DNA of 64,000 bases, taken from positions 2,863,501 through 2,927,500 of the forward strand of contig NZ_CP125619.1 in assembly GCF_030053115.1 (NCBI RefSeq). Reading direction: 5' to 3'. Each line of letters opens with the position of its first letter. Position 1 is the first letter of the stretch. The DNA is from Pseudomonas svalbardensis (GTDB lineage Bacteria; Pseudomonadota; Gammaproteobacteria; Pseudomonadales; Pseudomonadaceae). The notes under the pieces were generated by a model. That model was not told the DNA's origin. It made no database searches and was given only the letters and a program-made list of their open reading frames with translations. A program made the translations under genes and the position numbers. This document shows positions 1-8,198 of this stretch, piece by piece.

Positions 1-2
1 AG

Positions 3-125
3 CGCTGTCGCCGTGGCTTGTACGACGCCAACACGCGCAGCGGGTTTGAATCCGGCGTGCTGTATTGGCACATGGTCGATCTGATCTGGGTCATGCTTTT
101 TCCGCTGGTCTACGTGCTGAGTTGA
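3..125 (+). CDS. norE: NorE-like heme-copper oxidase subunit III family protein, C-terminal end
   Basis: Only the last 40 codons are in the window. The readable tail runs from a GLYDANTRSGFESG stretch into a hydrophobic helix (WHMVDLIWVMLFPLVYVLS) and a TGA stop. The HMVD(L/I)IW helix is typical of the last transmembrane segment of cytochrome oxidase subunit III relatives, which in pseudomonad nitric oxide reductase clusters are called NorE (NirO). The next gene, 10 bp downstream, is a NorF-like protein, and norCBD follow, so the role as an accessory membrane protein for nitric oxide reductase is inferred mainly from context. The gene starts upstream of the window. Confidence 0.8.
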   Translation, partial: RCRRGLYDANTRSGFESGVLYWHMVDLIWVMLFPLVYVLS

Positions 126-135
126 CGAGGTTCTC

Positions 136-387
136 ATGACTGTTTCCAGGGTTTTGCTCGTCTGTTGGGCGGCGCTCGCCACGTTAAGCGTCTGCACCGT
201 GGTGCTGGCCCAGGCCGGTGCGACGTGGTTGCTGTCGATTGCCATTTTGCTGGTGGCGGTTGGCAAGGCGTGGCTGATCACTGATGGCTTCATGGAGATG
301 CGCCACGCGCCGCGACTGTGGCGGCGCTTGATGTTGAGCTGGGCGCTGGTGTTGGCGGCGGGGCTGACGCTGGTGTCGTTCCGCTGA
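136..387 (+). CDS. norF: NorF-like small membrane protein (prokaryotic oxidase subunit IV family)
   Basis: This 83-residue protein has three hydrophobic segments (about residues 5-25, 30-48 and 65-81) and a central KAWLITDGFMEMRHAP motif, which is the hallmark of the small subunit-IV-like family that includes NorF (NirP). A GAGG ribosome-binding site lies just before the ATG. It follows norE by 10 bp, so the two are probably cotranscribed. NorE and NorF are known as helper proteins for NorCB activity rather than catalytic subunits. Length and motif fit the family; the role in assembly is inferred from the family and position. Confidence 0.82.
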   Translation: MTVSRVLLVCWAALATLSVCTVVLAQAGATWLLSIAILLVAVGKAWLITDGFMEMRHAPRLWRRLMLSWALVLAAGLTLVSFR

Positions 388-420
388 AGGAATACAGTCT
401 GTAAAACACCGCAACTCCAA

Positions 421-510
421 TGTGGGAGCGAGCCTGCTCGCGAAGGGGCCGTCACATTCAACATCCCTGTTGACTGACACTCTGCCTTCGCGAGCAGGCT
501 CGCTCCCACA
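421..510. repeat. REP doublet (REPIN), GTGGGAGCGAGCC type
   Basis: Two inverted copies of a REP sequence face each other: the left arm begins TGTGGGAGCGAGCCTGCTCG and the right arm is its exact reverse complement ending at 510. About 40 bp of unrelated sequence separate them. The pair sits between norF and the norC promoter. Such doublets are spread by RAYT transposases in fluorescent pseudomonads; no RAYT gene is in this window. Confidence 0.9.
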
Positions 511-563
511 TTGGATCTTCGTCAGCCATACGATCTATACCCGACCGAAACCATCTGACTTTC

Positions 564-577
564 TTGATCGCCATCAA
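564..577. promoter_or_regulatory. Dnr/Anr (FNR-type) box upstream of norC
   Basis: The sequence TTGATCGCCATCAA matches the FNR/Anr/Dnr consensus TTGAT-N4-ATCAA at every fixed position. It lies 57 bp before the norC ATG, a sensible distance for activation at about -41.5. The Dnr regulator is encoded nearby (4819-5502), so NO-dependent activation of norCB(D) through this site is the likely control. Confidence 0.9.
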
Positions 578-634
578 GCAGGTTTCAACCCTTCGCTTCC
601 TATCATGGACGGGCCTAGCAAAGAGGAAACGACC

Positions 635-1075
635 ATGTCAGACACCTTCACCAAAGGCATGGCCAGGAACATTTACTTTGGGGGAAGCATCTTCTTCTTC
701 CTGATATTCCTGGCCTTGACCTATCACACGGAACAGACCTTTCCAGAGCGCAGCAATGAAGCGCAGTTAACCGAATCAGTGATTCGCGGCAAGACGGTCT
801 GGGAGCAAAACAACTGCATCGGCTGCCACACGCTGTTGGGCGAGGGCGCCTACTTCGCGCCTGAGCTGGGCAACGTGTTCCAGCGTCGCGGCGGAGAGGC
901 GGGTTTCAAACCCTTCCTGCATGCCTGGATGAAGATGCAGCCACTGGGCGTACCGGGCCGTCGCGCGATGCCTCAGTTCAAGTTGAGTGACCAGGAGGTG
1001 GATGACATCGCCGAGTTCCTCAAATGGAGCTCGAAAATCAACACCAATGGCTGGCCGCCAAACAAGGAGGGCTAA
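635..1075 (+). CDS. norC: Nitric oxide reductase cytochrome c subunit
   Basis: NorC passes electrons to NorB for reduction of 2 NO to N2O at the inner membrane. The ATG at 635 follows an AGAGGAAA ribosome-binding site and gives 146 residues, the usual NorC length. An N-terminal membrane anchor (about residues 10-29, FGGSIFFFLIFLALTYHTEQ) precedes a single c-type heme motif CIGCH near residue 61, followed by TLLGEGAYFAPELG. The RRAMPQF segment supplies the probable Met heme ligand. norB begins 3 bp after the stop. The in-frame codons before 635 run through the REP and the Dnr box and are not coding. Confidence 0.97.
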   Translation: MSDTFTKGMARNIYFGGSIFFFLIFLALTYHTEQTFPERSNEAQLTESVIRGKTVWEQNNCIGCHTLLGEGAYFAPELGNVFQRRGGEAGFKPFLHAWMKMQPLGVPGRRAMPQFKLSDQEVDDIAEFLKWSSKINTNGWPPNKEG

Positions 1076-2509
<1,434 letters not shown>

Positions 2510-2531
2510 GTCAGTAACCACCTGAAGGAGG

Positions 2532-2557
2532 ACGGCCCGGCTGGTAAAGCGGGCCGT
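2532..2557 (+). terminator. Hairpin between norB and norD
   Basis: An 8-bp GC-rich stem (ACGGCCCG / CGGGCCGT) with a 10-nt loop lies 22 bp after the norB stop and is followed by TTCACATT rather than a clean T-run. It could be a leaky terminator or an mRNA-stabilising structure that lowers norD expression relative to norCB. Confidence 0.5.
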
Positions 2558-2586
2558 TTCACATTGGTTTTCAGAGGAAAAAAACC

Positions 2587-4428
2587 ATGGCCTTTACCGT
2601 CGAACTGGAAGAGTGGGTCGGTAGTGTCTGGCATCGCTTTATCACCCGTCGGGCCAGCCCGGACTTTCCCGAGGCCCGGGTCGAACTGATCCACCAGCAG
2701 CGACCGCTGGCGTTGTTGTTTCGCGCCATGGGTGGCGCCAATGGCGTCGGCGTGGAAGCCGCCAGCGACCGCGATCTGTTGTTGCGACGCAACGTGCTGC
2801 AGCAGATCGCCGGCACCTGCAAGCAAGTGCCCTTGGCGTGGTGCGACGAGACGAACCTTCGTCTGCCGTCGAGCCTGGCGGTGTTCCCTGAAGTCGCACT
2901 GAACGAGGAACTCTATCGTTGGCTCGCATTGCTGGCGGCCCAGGCCGGGCAGATGCGGCACTGGGGTCGGGACAATCAACGCTGGACGCAACAGCTGTTG
3001 CGGCGCTATCCCGCGTTGCGTGCCCGGTATAAACGTTTGGTCGATGCCCATCTGCAATTGCGCCCGGATCCGGCAACATTGAACCCCGGCGAAGCGGCCC
3101 TGGAACGGGCGTTATGCCAGGCGTTGCGCGAGCCCGGCAGTGTCGAACACTTTCCCCGCAGCGAACGGGCCGCATGGCCGCTGCCGCTGTGGTTGTACCC
3201 GCCGCAAAACCTCGCGAGCCCGCAGGCGGCCGACCTCGGTGACGAGTCGGAAGAATCGCTGACGACCCCGCCCGGTGAGCAGAAAGGCGCAAGCAAACGC
3301 GCCAAGCGGATCGATGAAGGCAGCCGCGACGGCGGGTTGTTAATCGTGCGCCTGGAGAACCTGTTTAGCTGGACCGAACACGTCGACCTGGATCGCTGGT
3401 CAGACGACAGCGAAAACCCTGACGCGGCCAGAGTCGCCGAGGACCTCGACGAGTTGAGCCTGTCGCGCACCCGTCTGCGCAAGGGCGGCGGCCTCAAGCT
3501 GCACCTGGATTTGCCGCCCGCCGATGTCGACGATATTCCGTTGGGCGAAGGCATCAAGTTGCCGGAGTGGGACTATCGCAAACAGCAAATGCAGGACGCC
3601 TTCGTCAATCTGCAAATGATGGTGCCCCGCGACTGCGAGTCGCAGCCACTGCCGCCACGGCTGAAGGCCTCGGCGCACCGCCTGCGCCGTCAGTTCGAAC
3701 ACCTGCGCAATGACCGTCAATGGTTACGCCAGCAACCTCAAGGGTCTGAACTGGACATGCAGGCCTGGCTGGATTTTCACGTTGAACGCGAGCATGGCCA
3801 ATGTGCGGAACGAGGTCTGTTCATGGAACAACGCCAGACGCGCCGCGACCTGGCGTGCCTGTTGCTGGCCGATGTGTCGATGTCCACCGACGCACATTTG
3901 AATGATGAGCATCGGGTGATCGATGTAATCCGCGACAGCTTGCTGCTGTTCGGCGAAACCCTGTCGGTGCTCGGTGATGATTTCGCCCTGTACGGGTTTT
4001 CCTCGCTGCGTCGTCATCAAGTGCGGATGCAGGAACTCAAGTCCTTCACCCAGCGCTATGACGACAACACCCGCGGTCGCATTCAAGGGCTCAAACCGGG
4101 TTATTACACCCGCATGGGCGCCGCCATCCGCCACGCCACCCAACTGCTGGGCAAGAGCAAACGACGCAGCAAACTGTTGCTGCTGCTGACGGATGGCAAA
4201 CCGAATGATCTGGACCTGTATGAGGGGCGTTACGGTGTTGAAGACACCCGCGAAGCGGTGCTGCAGGCGCGGCGTCAGGGGTTGACGCCGTTCTGTATCA
4301 CGATTGATCGCGAGGCCGGGGATTACCTGCCTTACATGTTCGGTGCCAATGGCTACACCTTGATCCGCCAGCCCGAGCAATTACCCCTGCGCTTGCCGCA
4401 ATTGTATCGCCAGTTGACGCAGCCGTGA
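2587..4428 (+). CDS. norD: NorD, nitric oxide reductase activation protein with vWA domain
   Basis: The 613-residue protein is close to the usual NorD length. The C-terminal third is a von Willebrand A domain: the MIDAS-like motif reads LLLADVSMSTDAH (a DxSxS type) near residue 430, with LLLLTDGKPNDLD further on. NorD partners the MoxR-type ATPase NorQ/NirQ in inserting the FeB centre of nitric oxide reductase; the partner is expected upstream of the window. The protein lacks a signal peptide and should be cytoplasmic. It starts 77 bp after norB, behind a hairpin, with AGAGGAAA as ribosome-binding site. Confidence 0.95.
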   Translation: MAFTVELEEWVGSVWHRFITRRASPDFPEARVELIHQQRPLALLFRAMGGANGVGVEAASDRDLLLRRNVLQQIAGTCKQVPLAWCDETNLRLPSSLAVFPEVALNEELYRWLALLAAQAGQMRHWGRDNQRWTQQLLRRYPALRARYKRLVDAHLQLRPDPATLNPGEAALERALCQALREPGSVEHFPRSERAAWPLPLWLYPPQNLASPQAADLGDESEESLTTPPGEQKGASKRAKRIDEGSRDGGLLIVRLENLFSWTEHVDLDRWSDDSENPDAARVAEDLDELSLSRTRLRKGGGLKLHLDLPPADVDDIPLGEGIKLPEWDYRKQQMQDAFVNLQMMVPRDCESQPLPPRLKASAHRLRRQFEHLRNDRQWLRQQPQGSELDMQAWLDFHVEREHGQCAERGLFMEQRQTRRDLACLLLADVSMSTDAHLNDEHRVIDVIRDSLLLFGETLSVLGDDFALYGFSSLRRHQVRMQELKSFTQRYDDNTRGRIQGLKPGYYTRMGAAIRHATQLLGKSKRRSKLLLLLTDGKPNDLDLYEGRYGVEDTREAVLQARRQGLTPFCITIDREAGDYLPYMFGANGYTLIRQPEQLPLRLPQLYRQLTQP

Positions 4429-4457
4429 TCGACACGGTCCCTTGTCGCCTGCGCCCC

Positions 4458-4604
4458 TGTAGCAGCTGCCGAGCCCGCGAGGCTGCGTTCGGCTGCGCAG
4501 CAGTCGTAAATCCTGAACCCACGGTTTTTCTGAAACACCGCGCTGTATGGTTTTACGACTGCTTCGCAGCCGAACGCAGCCTCGCAGGCTCGACAGCTGC
4601 TACA
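4458..4604. repeat. Long palindromic doublet, GTAGCAGCTGCC type
   Basis: Two inverted arms (TGTAGCAGCTGCCGAGCC and its approximate complement ending GACAGCTGCTACA) enclose further inverted segments (GCGTTCGGCTGCGCAGCAGTCG). This is a second repeat family, distinct from the GTGGGAGCGAG type. It lies between the convergent ends of norD and dnrP, where it could also help stop transcription. Confidence 0.85.
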
Positions 4605-4621
4605 AGGGGTATGTGTGCTCT

Positions 4622-4822
4622 TCAAGAGATGCTGCGTGGCAGCCAGAAAAACATTGTCACGCAGAAGATCGTCAGGCCGATGCAGAACCACATGAATCGG
4701 CGCAGCCGGCGTTCCCCCGCCTGTGCGGCGAATGCCGGCAGGGGCATGCCGCATTGACGGCACTCGGTTGCTCGTGCGGGGTTTACGTGTTGGCAATACA
4801 AACAGACGGGCACGGCACTCAC
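4622..4822 (-). CDS. dnrP: DnrP-like small zinc-ribbon membrane protein
   Basis: This 66-residue protein has an N-terminal CLYCQHVNPARATECRQC ribbon (two CxxC pairs, likely Zn-binding), then a basic stretch and one membrane helix (about residues 43-60). The GTG start overlaps the dnr stop as GTGA, so it is translationally coupled to dnr. A protein of this layout accompanies dnr in several denitrifying pseudomonads and has been called DnrP; I recognise the layout rather than a proven function. It may tie NO or metal status to Dnr, but nothing in the sequence shows this. Confidence 0.75.
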   Translation of the reverse strand: MSAVPVCLYCQHVNPARATECRQCGMPLPAFAAQAGERRLRRFMWFCIGLTIFCVTMFFWLPRSIS

Positions 4823-5502
4823 TCGAACTGTTCCAGACGCAGACGATCGAGAATGGCGATCTGGCGGCCGTCCTGGGTGATGATGTTTTCATCGATCAGG
4901 CGACGGATGATCCGCGAAAAGGTTTCCGGCTGGATCGACAGATGCCCGGCAATCAATTGCTTGGCCATCGGCAGCTCGAATTGGCTGTCAACGGTTTGCT
5001 GGCGCACCAGTTGCGTCAGCAGATAGCGCACGACCCGGTGGGTGGCGTTTTTCAGGGACAGGGTTTCGATTTCGTTGACCCGTTGGTGCAGGCGAACGCA
5101 GAGCTTGCCGAGCAGCGCAAAGGTCAGCCGGCTATTGCTCTGCAGCAAGCGCATGTAGGTGTTGTTGGATAACCGATAGAGCTGAGTCGGGCAGATCGCT
5201 TCGGCCGAAGCCACATAGTTCGGGGTGTCCATCAGCATCATCGCCTCGGCGAAGGTTTGCCGATCGCTGATCACCTCAAACACTTTCTCCTGCCCATCCG
5301 GTGTCAGGCGGTAGATTTTCACCGCGCCGGCAATCACGAAATAGAACGAGTCTGCCGGCTCGCCCTGGCGGAACAACGGTTCGCCTTTGTCGATGCTCAA
5401 CAAGTGGCTGGTACTCATCAATTCATCCAGCTGTTCTTCGTTCAACGGCTCGAACAAGTGATGACTGCGCAGAATCTGGTGATGGACGCGATGAAGCACC
5501 AT
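4819..5502 (-). CDS. dnr: Dnr, Crp/Fnr-family NO-responsive regulator
   Basis: The 227-residue protein has an N-terminal cyclic-nucleotide-type sensor fold (LFRQGEPADSFYFVIAGAVKIYR, near residues 40-65) and a C-terminal Crp-type winged helix (LSIQPETFSRIIRRLIDENII). The four N-terminal cysteines that bind the Fe-S cluster in Anr/Fnr are absent, which is the expected Dnr pattern; Dnr is thought to sense NO through heme. The recognition helix E-SR signature fits binding to TTGAT-N4-ATCAA sites such as 564-577. It is divergent from nnrS and coupled to dnrP. Confidence 0.93.
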   Translation of the reverse strand: MVLHRVHHQILRSHHLFEPLNEEQLDELMSTSHLLSIDKGEPLFRQGEPADSFYFVIAGAVKIYRLTPDGQEKVFEVISDRQTFAEAMMLMDTPNYVASAEAICPTQLYRLSNNTYMRLLQSNSRLTFALLGKLCVRLHQRVNEIETLSLKNATHRVVRYLLTQLVRQQTVDSQFELPMAKQLIAGHLSIQPETFSRIIRRLIDENIITQDGRQIAILDRLRLEQFE

Positions 5503-5543
5503 AAGAATTCATCCTGAGGATTGAAGAGGGGATGGCGATTAAG

Positions 5544-5633
5544 TCAAACGAGGCCTAGAGAGACGCCGCTGGCCAACGCCAGAACCGAGGTCAACACCAC
5601 AAACCAGGCGAGTGGCTGGATGACTTTTTTCAT
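5544..5633 (-). CDS. 29-residue hydrophobic peptide upstream of dnr
   Basis: A short ORF encodes MKKVIQPLAWFVVLTSVLAL followed by ASGVSLGLV: two lysines and then a single membrane helix ending at a TGA. An AGGAG ribosome-binding site lies 6 bp before the ATG, much stronger than chance would give. It lies 41 bp upstream of the dnr start on the same strand, so it is probably the first gene of the dnr-dnrP transcript. I know of no named family; it could be a small membrane protein or a leader peptide. Its expression is inferred only from the ribosome-binding site and position. Confidence 0.6.
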   Translation of the reverse strand: MKKVIQPLAWFVVLTSVLALASGVSLGLV

Positions 5634-5741
5634 GACGGCTCCTGGGGATCGAGAGGGATCAAAGGTTTCTTGAATGCTAGAGGCTTGAGCAAAACGCGGG
5701 CCATGCCTGGAGGCCCTTGTTTATTGGGGTTGTCAGACAAT

Positions 5742-5803
5742 AGGGTAGAAATGACCACGAGGTTTAGGGTTTAAATAACCCTTGTAGGGTCATTTGTACC
5801 CTG
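5742..5803. promoter_or_regulatory. Inverted repeat in the dnr/nnrS divergent promoter region
   Basis: AGGGTAGAAATGACC (5742-5756) and GGTCATTTGTACCCT (5789-5803) are inverted copies matching at 14 of 15 positions. Between them lies a smaller dyad, AGGGTT-TAAAT-AACCCT. The TACCCT/AGGGTA cores resemble NarL heptamers, and nitrate control of dnr by NarXL is known in P. aeruginosa, so a NarL-type array is possible but not proven. The rest of the 352-bp gap 5634-5985 holds the nnrS-side Dnr-like box and nothing else I can identify. Confidence 0.5.
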
Positions 5804-5875
5804 AATGGATTTCATTGGCGGCACGCGAGGCTTGCTACCGGCGCAGATCGGCATCGGGGCACGCCCCTTGCAAAC

Positions 5876-5889
5876 TTGATCTGCGACAA
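5876..5889. promoter_or_regulatory. Imperfect Dnr/Anr box upstream of nnrS
   Basis: TTGATCTGCGACAA keeps the left TTGAT half and the CAA end of TTGAT-N4-ATCAA, with two mismatches in the right half. It lies 97 bp before the nnrS ATG. NnrS genes are regularly members of the Dnr/Nnr regulon, which makes this a reasonable weaker site. Confidence 0.55.
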
Positions 5890-5985
5890 AGGCAACTGAT
5901 CGCCAATACCCGATTATTGCCCCCGGACTTACTTCGACGCGTGTGGGTTAGCGTCAGGTCAGCAGAAAGGTAAAGGAGTGGCTTT

Positions 5986-7176
5986 ATGCAAGTGCTTGAC
6001 CGCCGTAAAGCGATGGCCATCGCGCCGCTGTTACGTTTGGCCTTTCGGCCGTTTTTCCTCGCCGGCTGCCTGTTGGCGGTGCTGGCCATTCCGCTCTGGC
6101 TCGCTGCCTTCAGTGGTGCGCTTTCCGCCTGGCAGCCGGCGGGTGGCTGGCTGGGCTGGCATCGACACGAATTGCTGTTCGGGTTCGGCTTGGCGATCAT
6201 CGCGGGTTTTCTGCTGACGGCCGTGCAAACCTGGACCGGTCGCCCCGGCCTCAGCGGGCGACCACTGGCCGCGCTGGCGTTGCTGTGGTTGTTGGCGCGC
6301 GTGGCCTGGCTGGTCAATGCGCCGTGGCCGGTGCTCGCGGTGCTGGAATTGGCGTTCCCGCTGGCGGTGGCCGCGCTCATGGGGTTCACCTTGTGGAAGG
6401 TGCGGCAGAAACGTAACTACCCGATTGCGGTGGTGCTGCTGTTGTTAGCGGCGGCCGACGGGTTGTCCCTGTACGGCCTGGTCGAAGGTCATGAAGGCTG
6501 GCAGCGTCAAGGCGTGCTGACCGGCCTCTGGCTGGTGGCGGCGATGATGGGCTTGATCGGCGGGCGCGTCATTCCGTTCTTTATCCAGCGCGGTCTCGGC
6601 AAGGTCGAAGGCGTTACCCCTTGTCCGTGGCTCGATTGGCTGCTGCTGATTGGCTCACCGCTGGTGGCGTTGTTGTATGCCGCCGGACCTGCGCTTGACC
6701 CCAATCTTTGGGTGGGTCTGTTGTTCGCCGTGTTGGCCGCCGGGCATCTGGTACGCCTGGTCCGCTGGCATGATCGCGCCCTCTGGCGCGTGCCATTGCT
6801 GTGGTCGCTGTACCTGGCTTATGCCTGGTTGGCGGTGGCGTGTCTCGGAATGGCGCTGTGGCATTTCGGTGTGCCGATTAACCCGAGTCTGGCGGTGCAT
6901 TGCCTGACGATCGGCGCGATGGGCGGCCTGGTGTTGGCGATGATCGCGCGGGTCAGCCTGGGGCATACCGGCCGCGCGCTGGAGCCGCCATCGGGCATGA
7001 CCCTGGCGTTCATTTTGCTCAACCTGGCGTGTCTGAGCCGGGTCGTGTTGATCCTGTTCTTTCCCCTGCCTGCGTTGTGGCTGGCCGGTGTGTGTTGGGC
7101 GCTGGCGTTTGCGCTGTACGCCTGGCGCTATGGGCCGATGCTGCTGCGGGCCCGGGTGGACGGTCATCCGGGCTAA
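5986..7176 (+). CDS. nnrS: NnrS, heme/copper membrane protein of nitrosative stress
   Basis: This 396-residue protein has about twelve membrane helices and the conserved features of NnrS: PFFLAGCL near the start, WHRHELLFGFG near residue 50, GRVIPFFIQRG near residue 195, and HCLTIGAMGGLVLAMIARVSLGHTGR near residues 305-330. NnrS binds heme and copper in the membrane and protects against nitrosative stress; it is not itself an NO reductase. It starts with ATG after an AAAGGAG site, divergent from dnr, and is followed 25 bp later by another membrane protein gene. Confidence 0.95.
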   Translation: MQVLDRRKAMAIAPLLRLAFRPFFLAGCLLAVLAIPLWLAAFSGALSAWQPAGGWLGWHRHELLFGFGLAIIAGFLLTAVQTWTGRPGLSGRPLAALALLWLLARVAWLVNAPWPVLAVLELAFPLAVAALMGFTLWKVRQKRNYPIAVVLLLLAAADGLSLYGLVEGHEGWQRQGVLTGLWLVAAMMGLIGGRVIPFFIQRGLGKVEGVTPCPWLDWLLLIGSPLVALLYAAGPALDPNLWVGLLFAVLAAGHLVRLVRWHDRALWRVPLLWSLYLAYAWLAVACLGMALWHFGVPINPSLAVHCLTIGAMGGLVLAMIARVSLGHTGRALEPPSGMTLAFILLNLACLSRVVLILFFPLPALWLAGVCWALAFALYAWRYGPMLLRARVDGHPG

Positions 7177-7201
7177 GCAAGTGAACTGATGGAGGCTGCC
7201 G

Positions 7202-7642
7202 GTGCTATATCCCTTTTTGCTGGTCACCCACTTGCTGGCGGCGATTGCCTTTATCGGCACGCTGTTTTTTGAAGTGGTGATCTGGCACCGCGCCCGCCAG
7301 CAGTTGGCGGGTACCGCGCAAACGACCGCAGATCAAGCGATCGCGGTGCGTTCGCGCAAGGTGCTACATGGCGTGGTGTTGCTGTTGTATGGCGCCGGCA
7401 TCAGCCTGGCGTGGCAACACCGTGGCGTATTGAGTCAGCCGCTGGCCAGCAGCTTTGGCACGTTACTGAGCCTGAAGATCGTCCTGGCCCTGAGCATCAT
7501 CGGCCATTACTTCCTGCTGGCGTATTGGCTGAAAAGCGCACGACTGACCGCGACCCGTGCCAGATGGATTCGCCGCAGCATCCTCGGGCACATGGTGTTG
7601 ATCGTGATCCTGGCCAAGGCCATGTTCTATTGGCACGGGTGA
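7202..7642 (+). CDS. Four-helix membrane protein (CopD/DUF2269-like) cotranscribed with nnrS
   Basis: The 146-residue protein starts with GTG behind GGAGGCTGCC and has four hydrophobic segments (about 2-22, 54-70, 82-108 and 122-142). Histidines lie at LLVTHLLAAIAFIG, VLHGVV, IIGHYFLLAYW and LGHMVLIVIL, the pattern of small CopD/DUF2269-type proteins in which membrane histidines bind heme or copper. It directly follows nnrS and probably shares its Dnr-linked promoter. A function in NO or copper handling is inferred from position only. Confidence 0.75.
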   Translation: MLYPFLLVTHLLAAIAFIGTLFFEVVIWHRARQQLAGTAQTTADQAIAVRSRKVLHGVVLLLYGAGISLAWQHRGVLSQPLASSFGTLLSLKIVLALSIIGHYFLLAYWLKSARLTATRARWIRRSILGHMVLIVILAKAMFYWHG

Positions 7643-7666
7643 TCGCACGCCGTCCCAAACAGACAA

Positions 7667-7698
7667 AACCCGCGTCAACCGGTTGGCTGGCGCGGGTT
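7667..7698 (-). terminator. Intrinsic terminator of the truncated ric gene
   Basis: AACCCGCG and CGCGGGTT form an 8-bp stem with a 16-nt loop. On the minus strand the stem is followed by TTTTGT, and it lies 20 bp past the stop of the ric remnant, so it reads as the old terminator of that gene. It may also end the nnrS transcript from the other side. Confidence 0.7.
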
Positions 7699-7717
7699 GG
7701 GTCTGACCGGCAATCAA

Positions 7718-7954
7718 TCAATGGCGAGGGTTCAGGGCGTTAATGAACAACACGTTGTTTTCCAGATGGATGTGTTGCATCAGGTCATCACGAAACTCCA
7801 GCAGCCCACGATAAAGGGCCCGCCAGGTGTTACAGGCATCGGGCGGCGGGGTGATGTTGTTGGTCAGCGCGAGCAGCTTTTCGAGGGCTTCGCCATGTTG
7901 ATCATGTTCAAAGCGCAGCACCTGGATCGGCGGCGCGGCCTGAGGGCATCGCAT
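7718..7954 (-). pseudogene. C-terminal remnant of a Ric/YtfE/DnrN di-iron repair protein
   Basis: Only the last ~75 residues of a normally ~220-residue protein remain. The segment PPIQVLRFEHDQHGEALEKL and the later MQHIHLENNVLFINAL are the third and fourth helices of the hemerythrin-like domain of RIC proteins, with the E-H and H-x-x-x-E iron ligands preserved. Upstream of 7954 the frame runs into unrelated AT-rich sequence; the N-terminal ScdA domain and the first iron ligands are missing. RIC repairs Fe-S clusters damaged by NO and usually belongs to the Dnr regulon, so the site is right but the gene is dead or strongly truncated. Confidence 0.82.
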
Positions 7955-8153
7955 GGCGTAAAGCTGTGGGAATTCAGCTGTCTATCAATATGCCTTCAAA
8001 ATAACGATCATCAAGACAGTTGCTCCCACATTAGGTCAGTGTCGATCACGAATTTCGGTGTCCATCTCATCCGACCCGGTACTAAGGAACTAGCAATCTC
8101 CACACTGCGGGCAATTGTTCCAAGGGCGGCGGCGCCCAAGAATCTGCACCAGA

Positions 8154-8170
8154 CCGGGAAAATTTCCCGG
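8154..8170. promoter_or_regulatory. Palindrome in the leader of the quinoprotein dehydrogenase gene
   Basis: CCGGGAAA and TTTCCCGG flank one base, forming a perfect 8-bp dyad 28 bp before the ATG. Immediately upstream is GGGCG-GCGG-CGCCC, another small stem. The dyad could be an operator or a 5' leader hairpin; its closeness to the start codon favours an RNA structure or a repressor site. The gap 7955-8153 shows a fragment of REP-like sequence (GCTCCCACATTAGGTCAGTG) and nothing else clear. Confidence 0.4.
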
Positions 8171-8198
8171 GTATAAAAAAACCGCAGAGGTAGCCGTC

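Noticed and set aside
421..510. CRISPR-like array from repeated ~25-bp units
   Set aside because: The units occur as inverted pairs separated by unrelated genes, not as direct repeats with uniform spacers, and no cas genes are present.
422..634. Upstream extension of norC
   Set aside because: The codons run through a REP doublet and a perfect Dnr box; ATG 635 has a ribosome-binding site and gives the standard 146 residues.
5505..5540. Second Dnr box upstream of dnr
   Set aside because: Searching both strands of 5503-5870 gave only half-sites such as TTGAC-N4-TCGCC; none keeps both halves.
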